Of a stretch of DNA of 64,000 bases, positions 18,109 to 26,910 are shown in pieces. The notes under the pieces are model-generated. The model had not been told where the DNA came from, searched no databases, and saw nothing but the letters and a program-made list of their open reading frames with translations. The DNA is from KK5 sp034043675. GTDB lineage: Bacteria; Pseudomonadota; Gammaproteobacteria; Burkholderiales; Burkholderiaceae_C. The stretch covers positions 124,001 through 188,000 of the forward strand of contig NZ_JAXCLA010000012.1 in assembly GCF_034043675.1 (NCBI RefSeq), given 5' to 3'. The stretch's first letter is position 1. Each line of letters starts with the position of its first letter. A program made the position numbers and the translations under genes.

Positions 18109-19039
18109 GACGACGACACCGGAGTTCCGCCACGAGCTGCTGTGGGGCCAGCTGCATGCGCTGGGCGTGATCGCGCAGCTGGGCAGCTTCACCAAGGCGG
18201 CGCAGCGGCTCGGGCTGTCCAAGGCGGCCGTGAGCCAGCGCATCGCCGAGCTGGAGCGCGCAATGGGCCAGACCCTGGTGGCGCGCACGACCCGCTCGGT
18301 GCGGCTGACGGACGCCGGCCGCCAGCTCGTCGAGGAGACCGAGGCCAGCTTCGCCCACATCACGCGCACCCTGGGCGCCACCCGTGACGCCGCCGGTCAG
18401 CCGCGCGGCCTGCTGCGACTGACCGCGCCGGTGGCGCTGGGCCGCCAGCACGTGGCGCCGCTGCTGGGCGAATTCCTGCGCCGCTATCCGGAGATCCGCA
18501 TCGAGCTGGACTTGAGCGACCGCGTGGCCGCGCTGACGCAGGAAGGCTTCGACCTGGCGATCCGCCACACCAGCGCGCCGCCGGACACGCATGTCGCCGT
18601 CAGGCTCTGCGCCTCGCGCTCCTTGCTGGTGGCGAGCCCGGCCTACCTGGCGGCCCAGGGCGCACCGGCGCATCCGGAGGCGCTCTCGCAGCATGCCTGC
18701 CTGCCCTACCTGCGGCCCGGGCCGGCGCTGTGGCTGTTCGAGAAGGGCGGCCAGCGCCTGCGCGTGCCGGTGCTCGGGCCGCTGCGCGCCGGCAACAGCG
18801 AGATCCTGCGGGACGCCGCGCTAGACGGCCTGGGGCTGGCGCTGTTGCCCGACTTCAGCGCTGCCGAACCCTTGCGCGAGGGGCGGCTGGTGGAAGTGCT
18901 GCCGGACTGGCGCCCGGTTGGCTTCTTCGGCGACGCGATCTACGCCATCCATCCCTGGGCCAGCACGACGCCGCGTCCGCTGCGCCTGCTGATCGACCAC
19001 CTGAAGCAGCAGCTGCGCCGTGGCTTCGTATCCGAATGA
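18107..19039 (+). CDS. LysR-family transcriptional regulator (divergent from mmsA)
   Basis: A 310-residue regulator. The winged helix-turn-helix is at about 15-75 (QLGSFTKAAQRLGLSKAAVSQRIAELERAMGQTLVARTTRSVRLTDAG), followed by a LysR substrate-binding domain (RLTAPVALGRQHVAPLLGEFLRRYP onward). Divergent placement suggests it regulates mmsA and itself. The effector is unknown. Its stop codon is embedded in the A-run that flanks the hairpin at 19044-19074. Confidence 0.9.
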   Translation: MTTTPEFRHELLWGQLHALGVIAQLGSFTKAAQRLGLSKAAVSQRIAELERAMGQTLVARTTRSVRLTDAGRQLVEETEASFAHITRTLGATRDAAGQPRGLLRLTAPVALGRQHVAPLLGEFLRRYPEIRIELDLSDRVAALTQEGFDLAIRHTSAPPDTHVAVRLCASRSLLVASPAYLAAQGAPAHPEALSQHACLPYLRPGPALWLFEKGGQRLRVPVLGPLRAGNSEILRDAALDGLGLALLPDFSAAEPLREGRLVEVLPDWRPVGFFGDAIYAIHPWASTTPRPLRLLIDHLKQQLRRGFVSE

Positions 19040-19115
19040 AAAAAACGCTCCCAGGCCGGAGCCGTGGGAGCGTTGCAAGTCCTCGAAAGGACGTCGTTGG
19101 GAGTCTGCACTGTAG
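19037..19115 (-). ncRNA. Candidate small RNA with its own terminator
   Basis: On the minus strand a hairpin with five-base arms GTCCT/AGGAC and a TTCG tetraloop (19079-19092) is followed by a perfect ten-base hairpin AACGCTCCCA/TGGGAGCGTT (19044-19074) and a run of seven T (19039-19045). That is a textbook intrinsic terminator facing away from the chloride-channel gene, yet no minus-strand protein gene ends here. Hexamers TTGATA and TTGACC lie upstream on the minus strand around 19117-19135, but no clean -10 box fits either. The 5' end is therefore uncertain. Confidence 0.45.
19038..19074 (-). terminator. Intrinsic terminator read on the minus strand
   Basis: Perfect ten-base stem (19044-19053 with 19065-19074) and an eleven-base G+C-rich loop, followed on the minus strand by seven T residues. 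There is no T-run on the plus side, so it does not serve the LysR gene efficiently. Confidence 0.8.
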
Positions 19116-19207
19116 TGGTCAACCCGTATCAATGCATCCTCAAGCGGGGTGAAAAATCACCCGCCGCTCCAGTTCCCGACTTTTGATGCCCCTTTGATGT
19201 TCCTTTG

Positions 19208-20911
19208 ATGCGCTCTTTTGTCGATTTCCGCCTGCTTGCCCTGCGGCGCCTGCGTGCCACCGAGTGGGAAGGCACGCTGCTGTGGGCCGCGCTGATCGGC
19301 GTGCTGGGCGCGCTGGCGACGATTGGCTTCCGCGAAGGCCTGCTGGCCACCGAGCGGCTGCTGTACGGCCGCAGCGATGGCCTGGTGCAGATCGCCCGCG
19401 GCCTGCCCGAGTGGCTGCGGCTGCTGGCGCCTGCGCTCGGCGGCCTGGTGGCCGGGGCTGTGCTGCTCGCCGCGCGGCGCATGCCGCTGGCGCAGGGTGG
19501 CGACTACATGGAGGCGATCGCGCTGGGCGAGGGGCGGCTGGGCCTGCGCTGGTCCTGCCTGCGGGCACTGTCCTCGGCGGCTACCGTCGTCAGCGGCGGT
19601 GCGATCGGCCGCGAGGGGCCGATGGTGCAGCTCGCCGCGCTGGCCGGTTCGCTGATCGGAAGCTGGCGTGCGGTACCGGTGCCGCGGCGCCGGCTGATGG
19701 TGGCCTGTGGGGCCGCGGCCGGCGTGGCCACGGCCTACAACGCGCCGATCGCCGGCGCGCTGTTCGTCGCCGAGATCGTGCTGCGTTCGCTGGCGATGGA
19801 AAGCCTCGGGCCGCTGCTGGTCGCGGCCTTCGCGGCGAACGTCACCGCCGGCTTGCTGGTCGATGCCGCGCCGGTCTACCGGATGCCGGCCTTCGTCGCC
19901 CCGCACGGTGCGCCGATGGTGCTGCTCGCTTCGGTAGGCCTGCTGGCCGGTTTCGGCGCGCCACTGTTCCTTGGATTGCTGGACGGGGCCAACGCGCTGT
20001 TCAAGCGGATTCCACTGGCGCTGCCGCTGAAGCTGGGCCTGGGGGGGCTGGGCGTCGGCGCGCTGTCGCTGGCGGCGCCGCAGGTCTGGGGCAACGGCTA
20101 CAGCGTCGTCAACGCGGTGCTGCAGGGCGACTGGCTCTGGACGGCGCTGCTGGCCGTGCTGGCGCTGAAGCTGCTGGCCGTGGCCTCGACGACCGGCTCC
20201 GGTGCCGTCGGTGGCATCTTCACGCCGACCCTGTTCGTCGGCGCGATCAGCGGCGCGCTGTTCGCCATCGCCGCCGAGCGGCTGTGGCCCGGCGCGGTGC
20301 CGGCGCCCGCGGCGATCGCCGTCGGCATGGGCGCCTTCCTGGCGGCCTGCACCCATGCGCCGCTGATGTCGGTGCTGATGATCTTCGAGATGACCGAGAA
20401 CTACGGCGTCGTCGTGCCGCTGATGCTGGCCTGCGTGCTCGGCTACTCGATCTCGCGCCGGCTGCGGCCGCGCTCGATCTACGCCGGCGTGCCGGAACTC
20501 AACGCGCACGCCCCGGCGCTGACGATGGCCGCTGACTTGCTGCGCACCGACAGTGCGACGGTGCGCGTGGGCGACAGCCTCGCCGCGCTGGAGGCGGCCT
20601 TCGTGCGCTGGCGCCGGCCGCACATCTACGTGCTCGATGCCGAGGACCGCTTCGCCGGCGCGATCGCGCTGCACGACCTGGCGCCGCTGGTGAAGCAGGG
20701 CACGGCGGCCGATGCGCCCTGGCCCGCGGCGCTGCTGCGCAGCAACTTCCCACGGGTGGAACTGGGCACGCCGGTGTGGAAGGTGCTGGAAGTCTTCGCC
20801 ACCCATCCGGGCGAGCGGCTGCCGGTGCTGGATGCGGCGGGGCGCCTGGCCGGCTACGTGACCAAGACCGACTTGGTGCTGATGCTGCGCGAACGGCTGG
20901 CCGTGGGCTGA
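19208..20911 (+). CDS. CLC-family chloride channel/transporter with CBS domains (ClcB-like)
   Basis: A 567-residue membrane protein with the CLC fold to about residue 430 and a C-terminal cytoplasmic pair of CBS-like repeats (SATVRVGDSLAALEAAF; GTPVWKVLEVFATHPGERLPVLD). The gating glutamate is Glu136 in GGAIGREGPMVQ. The first selectivity segment, usually GSGIP, reads GGDYMEAIALGEG, as in the ClcB-like subgroup. GGIFTPTLFVGA provides the second anion-binding segment. It should carry chloride (or exchange it for protons) across the inner membrane. The frame also opens at a TTG directly before the ATG; no strong ribosome site is visible at either. Confidence 0.9.
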   Translation: MRSFVDFRLLALRRLRATEWEGTLLWAALIGVLGALATIGFREGLLATERLLYGRSDGLVQIARGLPEWLRLLAPALGGLVAGAVLLAARRMPLAQGGDYMEAIALGEGRLGLRWSCLRALSSAATVVSGGAIGREGPMVQLAALAGSLIGSWRAVPVPRRRLMVACGAAAGVATAYNAPIAGALFVAEIVLRSLAMESLGPLLVAAFAANVTAGLLVDAAPVYRMPAFVAPHGAPMVLLASVGLLAGFGAPLFLGLLDGANALFKRIPLALPLKLGLGGLGVGALSLAAPQVWGNGYSVVNAVLQGDWLWTALLAVLALKLLAVASTTGSGAVGGIFTPTLFVGAISGALFAIAAERLWPGAVPAPAAIAVGMGAFLAACTHAPLMSVLMIFEMTENYGVVVPLMLACVLGYSISRRLRPRSIYAGVPELNAHAPALTMAADLLRTDSATVRVGDSLAALEAAFVRWRRPHIYVLDAEDRFAGAIALHDLAPLVKQGTAADAPWPAALLRSNFPRVELGTPVWKVLEVFATHPGERLPVLDAAGRLAGYVTKTDLVLMLRERLAVG

Positions 20912-20925
20912 GCTGCGGCACGACA

Positions 20926-21726
20926 ATGGGCGGCATGAAACCGTCCAAGCCGTCCCATCCGCCTGTCGCCAAACCCGCCCTGGCTCCGCTCGACGAGTCA
21001 GAGATCGAGCAGCTGCAGGAGCTGCTCGACGCCGTGCCGGAGCCGCTGGAGCCGCTGGACGTCAGCATGCTGGACGGCTTCATCGTCGGCGTGCTGCTGC
21101 AGCCCAAGCAGGTGCCGCACTTCCAGTGGACCAAGCACGTGCTCGATGCCGAGGAAGGCCGCAGCCCGCCGGAGGGTTTCGATAGCCGCCCGCTGATCGC
21201 GCTGGCCAAGCGCCGCTACCAGGAGCTGAACCAGGCCATCGTCCAGCGCCAGTGGTTCGACCCGCTGGTGTTCGAGCTGGATGAGGAGGCCGAGCCCTCC
21301 GAGGTGGTCTATCCCTGGGTGGCCGGCTTCGCGCTGGCCACCGAGCTGTTCCCCGAACTGATGCGCCAGGACGCGGCGTCGCTGCTTGAGCCGCTGGCCT
21401 CGCTGTTCATGCACCTGGACCCGGACGACCTGGAAGACGCCGACGAGCTGCTCGAGGAGATCGAGACCCTGGAGCCGCCCGCGGACGTGGCGGAGGCGGT
21501 GGAGGGCCTGGTCAGCGCGACGCTGATGCTGGCGGACGTGACGCGGCCCGCCGCGGCGGCACCGGCCGGCCCGCCGTCACCGGTCAGGCGCGGAACAGGC
21601 GCGCCGCATGCAGCCCGAGGCCGGTCGCGACCGAGGCGAAGCGGTCGCCGCGCACCTGGGTCGCGGCCGGGAACTCGCGCGCGATCCGGTCGGCCAGCAG
21701 GCGCAGGCCGGTCGAGCCGCCGGTGA
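20926..21726 (+). CDS. UPF0149/YecA-family protein with an antisense-derived tail
   Basis: A 266-residue protein (263 from the in-frame ATG at 20935). Residues 20-210 match the YecA/UPF0149 fold: EPLEPLDVSMLDGFIVGVLLQP, a KRRYQELNQAIVQRQWFDPLVFELDE stretch and VYPWVAGFALATELFPEL. Function of the family is unknown; many members end in a SEC-C zinc motif. This copy has none. Instead its last 47 codons are Arg/Gly/Ser-rich and lie antisense to the 3' end of the Hsp70-like gene. A second family member with SEC-C is at 28457-29227. The gene starts 14 bases after the CLC gene, so they may share a transcript. Confidence 0.8.
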   Translation: MGGMKPSKPSHPPVAKPALAPLDESEIEQLQELLDAVPEPLEPLDVSMLDGFIVGVLLQPKQVPHFQWTKHVLDAEEGRSPPEGFDSRPLIALAKRRYQELNQAIVQRQWFDPLVFELDEEAEPSEVVYPWVAGFALATELFPELMRQDAASLLEPLASLFMHLDPDDLEDADELLEEIETLEPPADVAEAVEGLVSATLMLADVTRPAAAAPAGPPSPVRRGTGAPHAARGRSRPRRSGRRAPGSRPGTRARSGRPAGAGRSSRR

Positions 21727-22888
21727 AGTAGAGCGCGTCGATCTGTTCGGGTTTCAGGCCGGCCTGGGCGACGGTCTCGCGCCCGGCCTGGACGATGCGC
21801 TCGATGTCACGGTCCAGCGCCTCGACGGCGGTGCGCTCGCTCAGGGCCACTTCGAGGCCGGGCTCGATCAGGCTCAGGTCGATGACGGTGTCGCCGCCGC
21901 CGGAGACGGCGATCTTCGCGGCCTCGGCACGCCCGGCCAGCTCGTGGCCCAGGCGCTCCTCGACGACGGTCATCAGCCGCTGGTGGTGCAGCGGATCGCC
22001 GTAGAAGCTCTTCATCTGCCGCAGCTCGGCCACCCGCATGGGGCTGTAGACGGTGTTGATCAGGTGCCAGGTGGCGAGGTCGAAGTAGACGGCGCTGGGC
22101 ACCTCGCGCGGCGGGCTGCCGGCGCGCTCGGGGCCGAAGGAGCGGTAGCCGAATTCGCGCAGGATGCTGGCGAGCTCGACGTGGCGGTCGAAGTCAGTGC
22201 CGGCGATGTGGACGCCGTGGTTGGCGAGGATGTCCTCGCGCCGGTCCACGCGCTGCATGCGCTCGGGGCCGACGCGCACGATCGAGAAGTCCGAGGTGCC
22301 GCCACCGATGTCGGCGACCAGCACCAGGCTCTCGCGCTCTACCTGGCGTTCGTAGTCGAAGGCCGCGGCGATCGGCTCGAACTGGAAGTGCACCTCGTGG
22401 AAGCCGACCGCGCGGGCCGCGGCCTCCAACGAGGCCTGCGCCGCGGCATCGCGCTCCGGCTCGCGGTCGACGAAGAAGACCGGCCGGCCGAGCACGATCT
22501 TGTCCAGCGGCTGCGCGGCACCGGACGCGAGCGCCGCATTGCGCAGGCGCTTCAGGTAGCCGGCCAGGATGTCGAAGTACTTCACGCCGCGGCCGCCGCC
22601 GACGTCGGTCGTCTGCTCGATCAGGCCGGAGCCGAGGATGCTCTTCATCGAGCGCATCAGCCGGCCGTCGTTGCCGTCGATGTAGGCCTTGATGGCGGCG
22701 CGGCCGAAGGCGCGCGGCGGGCCGTCGGCGTCGTGGCGGCCCTCGACGAAATAGAACACGGCGGTGGGCATCGTCGCGTGGCCGGGCTCGAGCTCGACGA
22801 GGCGCATGCTGCCGTCGGCGTCGGGAATGGCGATCGCGGAGTTCGAGGTGCCGAAGTCGACGGCGCAGAAGGAAGGCGTTTGAGGCAT
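21584..22888 (-). CDS. Hsp70-family protein, YegD-like (ATPase domain only)
   Basis: A 434-residue actin/Hsp70-fold ATPase. Nucleotide-binding motifs are visible: VDFGTSNSAIA (phosphate 1), VADIGGGTSDFSIVRV (phosphate 2) and YFTGGSTGLRLL (adenosine). The substrate-binding domain and C-terminal lid of DnaK are absent, and the length equals YegD of E. coli, an uncharacterised Hsp70 relative. The start was chosen at MPQTPSFCAVDFG, which places the phosphate-1 loop at the usual distance from the N-terminus. The 3' end overlaps the convergent UPF0149 gene by 143 bases. It is divergent from the DD-endopeptidase gene. Confidence 0.88.
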   Translation of the reverse strand: MPQTPSFCAVDFGTSNSAIAIPDADGSMRLVELEPGHATMPTAVFYFVEGRHDADGPPRAFGRAAIKAYIDGNDGRLMRSMKSILGSGLIEQTTDVGGGRGVKYFDILAGYLKRLRNAALASGAAQPLDKIVLGRPVFFVDREPERDAAAQASLEAAARAVGFHEVHFQFEPIAAAFDYERQVERESLVLVADIGGGTSDFSIVRVGPERMQRVDRREDILANHGVHIAGTDFDRHVELASILREFGYRSFGPERAGSPPREVPSAVYFDLATWHLINTVYSPMRVAELRQMKSFYGDPLHHQRLMTVVEERLGHELAGRAEAAKIAVSGGGDTVIDLSLIEPGLEVALSERTAVEALDRDIERIVQAGRETVAQAGLKPEQIDALYFTGGSTGLRLLADRIAREFPAATQVRGDRFASVATGLGLHAARLFRA

Positions 22889-23024
22889 GGCCGGACGGAC
22901 GGTGCGAGGGGCGCGCATTCTACGGGCCGCGATGAAATCGATCGTAAAGGCGGCGTGTCCGCGCGTGATCTGCATGGACAATCGACGCGCCTTTCCTCCA
23001 CCTCTGAAGAAGCTTTTCGTCTCC

Positions 23025-23924
23025 ATGGTCCGTGCGCTGTTTCCCGTCCTGCTGCTTGCCGCTGTGTCTGCCAGTTATGCCCCGAGCGCCGATGCGGCGG
23101 CTCACCACGGCAAGCGCGCTCATCGCGCGGCGGCCGCGGCTGCGGCCCAGCCGGCGCTGAGCCCTGAAGAAGCACAGAAGGAGCTGATGCGGCTGCGCGT
23201 CAATGCGCGGCATGCGCTGGTGCTGGAGGAAGGCTCCGGCAAGGTCGTGCTGAGCAAGGACGCCGACGCGGTCGTGCCGATCGCCTCGCTGACCAAGCTG
23301 ATGACGGCGATGGTGGTGCTGGACGCCAAGCTCGACCCGCGCGAGACCTTGCGCGTCGACGCCGACGATGTGGACACCTTGAAGCACAGCGCCTCGCGGC
23401 TGCGCGTGGGCGCCGAGCTCTCTCGGGTCGATGCGCTGAAGCTGGCGTTGATGAATTCCGAGAACCGCGCGGCGGCGGCGCTGGCCCGTACTTTCCCGGG
23501 CGGCTTGAAGGGCTTCGACCTGGCCGTGCAGGCCAAGATCCGCAGCCTCGGCCTCACCCGCACGGCGCTGGCCGATCCGACCGGCCTGTCGCCGCAGAAC
23601 ACCTCGACGGCCAGCGAGGTCGCGAAGATCGTCGAGGCCGCATCGCGCTACCCCGAGATCGTGCGCATCACCAGCCAGAAGAGCGACGAGGTGCCGGTCA
23701 GCGGGCGCACGCGCGAGGTCCACAACACCAATCACCTGGTGGGTGGCAAGGGCTGGGACATCCAGCTCTCCAAGACCGGCTACACCGAGGAAGCGGGCCG
23801 CTGCCTGACGATGCGGATGAAGACCGGCGAGCGCTTCTACACCGTGGTGCTGCTCGACGCCGACGGTTCGGCCCAGCGCCTGCGCGACGCGGCCAAGATC
23901 CGCCAGACCCTGGCGCGGATGTAA
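23025..23924 (+). CDS. pbpG: D-alanyl-D-alanine endopeptidase (penicillin-binding protein 7-like)
   Basis: A 299-residue periplasmic peptidase of family S11. The signal peptide is MVRALFPVLLLAAVSASYA, which is why the ATG at 23025 is preferred over the in-frame ATG at 22974 that would put 17 residues in front of it. The three active-site motifs are SLTK (Ser88-Lys91), SEN (145-147) and KTG (250-252). It has the PBP7-type sequence NTNHLVGGKGWDIQLSKTGYT, which marks DD-endopeptidases that cut cross-links rather than carboxypeptidases. It should remodel peptidoglycan. It converges on dadA with seven bases between. Confidence 0.92.
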   Translation: MVRALFPVLLLAAVSASYAPSADAAAHHGKRAHRAAAAAAAQPALSPEEAQKELMRLRVNARHALVLEEGSGKVVLSKDADAVVPIASLTKLMTAMVVLDAKLDPRETLRVDADDVDTLKHSASRLRVGAELSRVDALKLALMNSENRAAAALARTFPGGLKGFDLAVQAKIRSLGLTRTALADPTGLSPQNTSTASEVAKIVEAASRYPEIVRITSQKSDEVPVSGRTREVHNTNHLVGGKGWDIQLSKTGYTEEAGRCLTMRMKTGERFYTVVLLDADGSAQRLRDAAKIRQTLARM

Positions 23925-23931
23925 GCCGGGG

Positions 23932-25239
23932 TCAGGCCTTGCCTTTGCCGGTTTCGGTGCCGGCAACGTCGCCGTAGAAGTGGAAATCGATGGCCGGCCG
24001 GCGGCCCGCCATCAGCTCGGCCAGCGCGCGGCCGGAACCGGCACCGTGCGTCCAGCCCAGCGTGCCGTGGCCGGCATTGACCCACAGGTTGCTCGCCTTC
24101 TTGCTGCGGCCGATGTAGGGGATGTTGCTGGGCGTGCTGGGGCGCAGGCCGGTCCAGTAGTTGCGCTCGGACAGGTCGGCGACGCCGGGGAACAGCTCCT
24201 CGTAGCGCTTGACCAGCGCGTCGCAGCGCACCTTGGCGGTGGGCGTGTCCAGGCGCAGGTCGAAGCCGCTGAGCTCGGCCGTACCGGCGATGCGGATGTA
24301 GTCGCCAAGGCGCGAGATTGCGATCTTGCGCGTGTCGTCCAGCAGGCTGACGACGCTGGCCGCCTCGGGCCGCTTCAGCCGCAAGGTGGCCGAGTAGCCC
24401 TTGGCCGGATAGATGTTCAGGAACTCGCCCACCTGCTTCATCAGCGCCGGCGTGTAGGAGCCCAGCGCGGCGACAAAGGCATCGGCCTTCAGCGTCTTCT
24501 TCTCGCCGCTGCGGCTGGCGGCGACCTCCACGGCGTCCAGCCCCGAGCCTGAGCGCGAGAGCCGCAGGATGTCGTGTTCGTACAGGAAGGTGGCGCCGCG
24601 CTCGGCGCAGCGGCGCGCGAGTTCCTGCGTGAACACGCGGGCATCGCCCGATTCGTCGCTGGGCGTGTAGGTGCCGCCGTAGATGCGACCCTGGAAGTTG
24701 GCCAGCGCCGGCTCGACCTTCAGCACCTCGTCGTGGTCGAGGATGCGGCGGTCGACGCCGTGGCTCTTCATGATCTCGGCGGCGACCACGCCGCCGTCGA
24801 AATCCGCCTGGCTGGAGAAGAAGTGCAGGATGCCCTTCTCCAGGCGGTTGTATTCGATGCCGGTCTGCGCGACGACGTCCTTCAGCGACTCGTGGCTGTA
24901 GCGGCCGAGCTGCACCAGCTCTTCCACATTGCGCTCGAAGGCGGCCGAGGTGCACTGGCCCAGGAAGGCCAGGCCGTAGCGCCACTGGGCGATGTCCAGG
25001 CGCGGGCGGAACAGCAGCGGCGAGTCGTCGCGCAGCAGCCACTTGGCGACCTTGAACGGCGCGCCGGCATTGGCCCAGGGCTCGCAGAAACAGACCGAGA
25101 TCTGCGCGCCGTTGGCGAAGCTGGTCTCCAGCGCGGCATCGGGCTGGCGATCGACCACGGTGACTTCGTGACCCTGCTCCAGCAGATGCCAGGCGGTGCT
25201 GATGCCGATGATGCCGGCGCCCAGGACGACGATCTTCAT
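23932..25239 (-). CDS. dadA: D-amino acid dehydrogenase, small subunit type
   Basis: A 435-residue FAD enzyme that oxidatively deaminates D-amino acids (chiefly D-alanine) and passes electrons to the respiratory chain. The FAD-binding motif VVLGAGIIGISTAWHLLEQG starts at residue 4. Other DadA marks are ETSFANGAQISVCFCEPWAN, TYTPSDESGDARVFTQELA, YPAKGYSATL, TGLRPSTPSNIPYIG and NAGHGTLGWTHGAGSGRALAEL. It follows argO on the same strand after 26 bases, so the two probably form an operon. No dadX racemase is nearby. Confidence 0.95.
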   Translation of the reverse strand: MKIVVLGAGIIGISTAWHLLEQGHEVTVVDRQPDAALETSFANGAQISVCFCEPWANAGAPFKVAKWLLRDDSPLLFRPRLDIAQWRYGLAFLGQCTSAAFERNVEELVQLGRYSHESLKDVVAQTGIEYNRLEKGILHFFSSQADFDGGVVAAEIMKSHGVDRRILDHDEVLKVEPALANFQGRIYGGTYTPSDESGDARVFTQELARRCAERGATFLYEHDILRLSRSGSGLDAVEVAASRSGEKKTLKADAFVAALGSYTPALMKQVGEFLNIYPAKGYSATLRLKRPEAASVVSLLDDTRKIAISRLGDYIRIAGTAELSGFDLRLDTPTAKVRCDALVKRYEELFPGVADLSERNYWTGLRPSTPSNIPYIGRSKKASNLWVNAGHGTLGWTHGAGSGRALAELMAGRRPAIDFHFYGDVAGTETGKGKA

Positions 25240-25265
25240 GCTGTGTTCTCTTTCTTGCTTGCTAT

Positions 25266-25904
25266 CTATCGAATCAGTTGGATGGCCAGGGTCAGCATCA
25301 CGAGGGCGATGGCGGCGTCGATCGCCTGCCAGACGCCCGGGCGGCGCAGTGGCCCCGCGGCAGCCGCCGCGCCGAAGCCCAGCAGCGAGAACCACATCAA
25401 CGAGGCGAGCGACGCGCCCGCCGCGAAGGCCCAGCGCTGGTCTTGCGGCTGCTGCGCACCGACGGTGCCGAGCAGCACGACGGTGTCCAGGTAGACGTGC
25501 GGGTTCAGGTAGGTCATGGCAGCCGCGCTGAGCAGCGTGGCGCCGAGGCCGTTGCGCGTGTCGCGGGTGTCCTGCAATGCGCTGGCATCGTGGTTCCAGG
25601 CGCGCCAGGCGGCCCGCAGGCCGTAGACGGCTAGGAAGGCGGCGCCGCCCCAGCGGAAGACGGCCATCAGCAGCGGATTCGCGCCGATCGCCGCGCCGAG
25701 GCCGAACACGCCGGCGCAGATCAGCAACACATCGGACAACACGCACAGCGCGACGACCGGCCCCACATGGCTGCGCAGCAGGCCCTGGCGCAGCACCAGC
25801 GCGTTCTGCGCGCCGATCGCGACGATCAGGCCGGCGCCCGTCAGCCAGCCCTGGATCGAGGCGGCGAACGAAACGGAGCTCGGTGCGATTTCTGCGATGG
25901 GCAT
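25266..25904 (-). CDS. argO: LysE/ArgO-family amino-acid exporter
   Basis: A 212-residue inner-membrane exporter with about six transmembrane helices. GLIVAIGAQNALVLRQGL is the LysE/ArgO signature and MTYLNPHVYLDTVVLLG is the second conserved segment. It should export basic amino acids (arginine, lysine or analogues). It is divergent from an ArgP-type regulator across 76 bases, the classical arrangement. dadA follows in the same direction. Confidence 0.9.
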   Translation of the reverse strand: MPIAEIAPSSVSFAASIQGWLTGAGLIVAIGAQNALVLRQGLLRSHVGPVVALCVLSDVLLICAGVFGLGAAIGANPLLMAVFRWGGAAFLAVYGLRAAWRAWNHDASALQDTRDTRNGLGATLLSAAAMTYLNPHVYLDTVVLLGTVGAQQPQDQRWAFAAGASLASLMWFSLLGFGAAAAAGPLRRPGVWQAIDAAIALVMLTLAIQLIR

Positions 25905-25932
25905 GGCGCGCGGATTGTCGCCAGCACCCCAT

Positions 25933-25960
25933 CTGAAATGAAGGGCGATTAATATTTCAG
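25933..25960. promoter_or_regulatory. ArgP operator candidate between argO and argP
   Basis: CTGAAAT and ATTTCAG are perfect seven-base inverted arms with a 14-base AT-rich spacer, centred between the divergent argO and argP starts. The length and AT-rich centre suit a LysR-type regulator site. Confidence 0.5.
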
Positions 25961-25980
25961 CGACTCCATTAGATCGACTT

Positions 25981-26901
25981 ATGAAAGACCTGGATTCCGC
26001 CGATCTCGATTGCCTGGCCGCACTGGCCGACGAGCGCAGCTTCGAGCGTGCCGCGCAGCGGCTCGCCGTGACGCAGAGCGCCGTGTCGCAACGGCTGCGC
26101 AACCTGGAGGCGCAGCTTGGCCAGTTGCTGGTCGTGCGCTCGCGGCCGCTGCGGCTCACCGAGCCCGGCAAGCTGCTGCTGCGCTACGCCCGCCAGATGC
26201 AAGCGCTGCGCACCGACCTTGCCCGCGAACTGGGCGCCCGCACGACGCGCAACGAGCGCATTGCCATCGCCGTCAACGCCGACAGCCTGGCGACCTGGGT
26301 GCCGCCGGCGCTGGATCCGCTCGTGCAGGCCGGGCTGAACGAAGGCTTCGGGCTGGAACTGGTCGTCGACGACCAGGACTTCACGCACGAGTGGCTGCGC
26401 CAGGGCGAGGTGCTGGGCTGCGTCAGCACGGTCCGGCAGGCCTTGCGCGGCTGCTCCGTCCAGCCGCTGGGCGTGATGCGCTACGTGGCCGTGGCCAGTC
26501 CCGCCTTCCTGCGCGAGCACCTGCCGCAGGGGCTCAATGCGGCCAACTTCACCACCGCGCCCTTCCTGGTCTTCAATCGCAAGGACGACAGCCAGGTCCA
26601 GTGGGTGTCCAAGGCCTTCGGCGTGCGCGCTCCGCGACTGCAGGAACGCTACGTTCCATCCAGCGAGGCCTATGTGCGGGCAGTTCTGATGGGATGGGGA
26701 GTCGGCGTTGCGCCGGAACTACAGCTGCGTCCCCTGATTGGTAGCGGCGAGCTGGTCGTTTTGCGACCGGAACTGAGCATCGACGTGACGCTGTTCTGGC
26801 ATCAGTGGAAATTGGAGGCCGATTCGGGGGCTGCCGGCGGGACCTTGCTGGACCAGATCGGCAAGGCGCTGGCGGCGGGCGCGAGGGCCGCGCTGGGCTG
26901 A
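25981..26901 (+). CDS. argP: ArgP-type LysR regulator
   Basis: A 306-residue LysR-family protein. The DNA-binding head (ERSFERAAQRLAVTQSAVSQRLRNLEAQLGQLLVVRSRPLRLTEPGK) and the effector domain with NADSLATWVPPALD, CVSTVRQALRGCSVQPLGVMRYVAVASP and FNRKDDSQ match ArgP/IciA. In E. coli ArgP activates argO in response to arginine and represses with lysine. Divergence from argO supports the same role here. Confidence 0.93.
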   Translation: MKDLDSADLDCLAALADERSFERAAQRLAVTQSAVSQRLRNLEAQLGQLLVVRSRPLRLTEPGKLLLRYARQMQALRTDLARELGARTTRNERIAIAVNADSLATWVPPALDPLVQAGLNEGFGLELVVDDQDFTHEWLRQGEVLGCVSTVRQALRGCSVQPLGVMRYVAVASPAFLREHLPQGLNAANFTTAPFLVFNRKDDSQVQWVSKAFGVRAPRLQERYVPSSEAYVRAVLMGWGVGVAPELQLRPLIGSGELVVLRPELSIDVTLFWHQWKLEADSGAAGGTLLDQIGKALAAGARAALG

Positions 26902-26910
26902 GCCCGGGTC

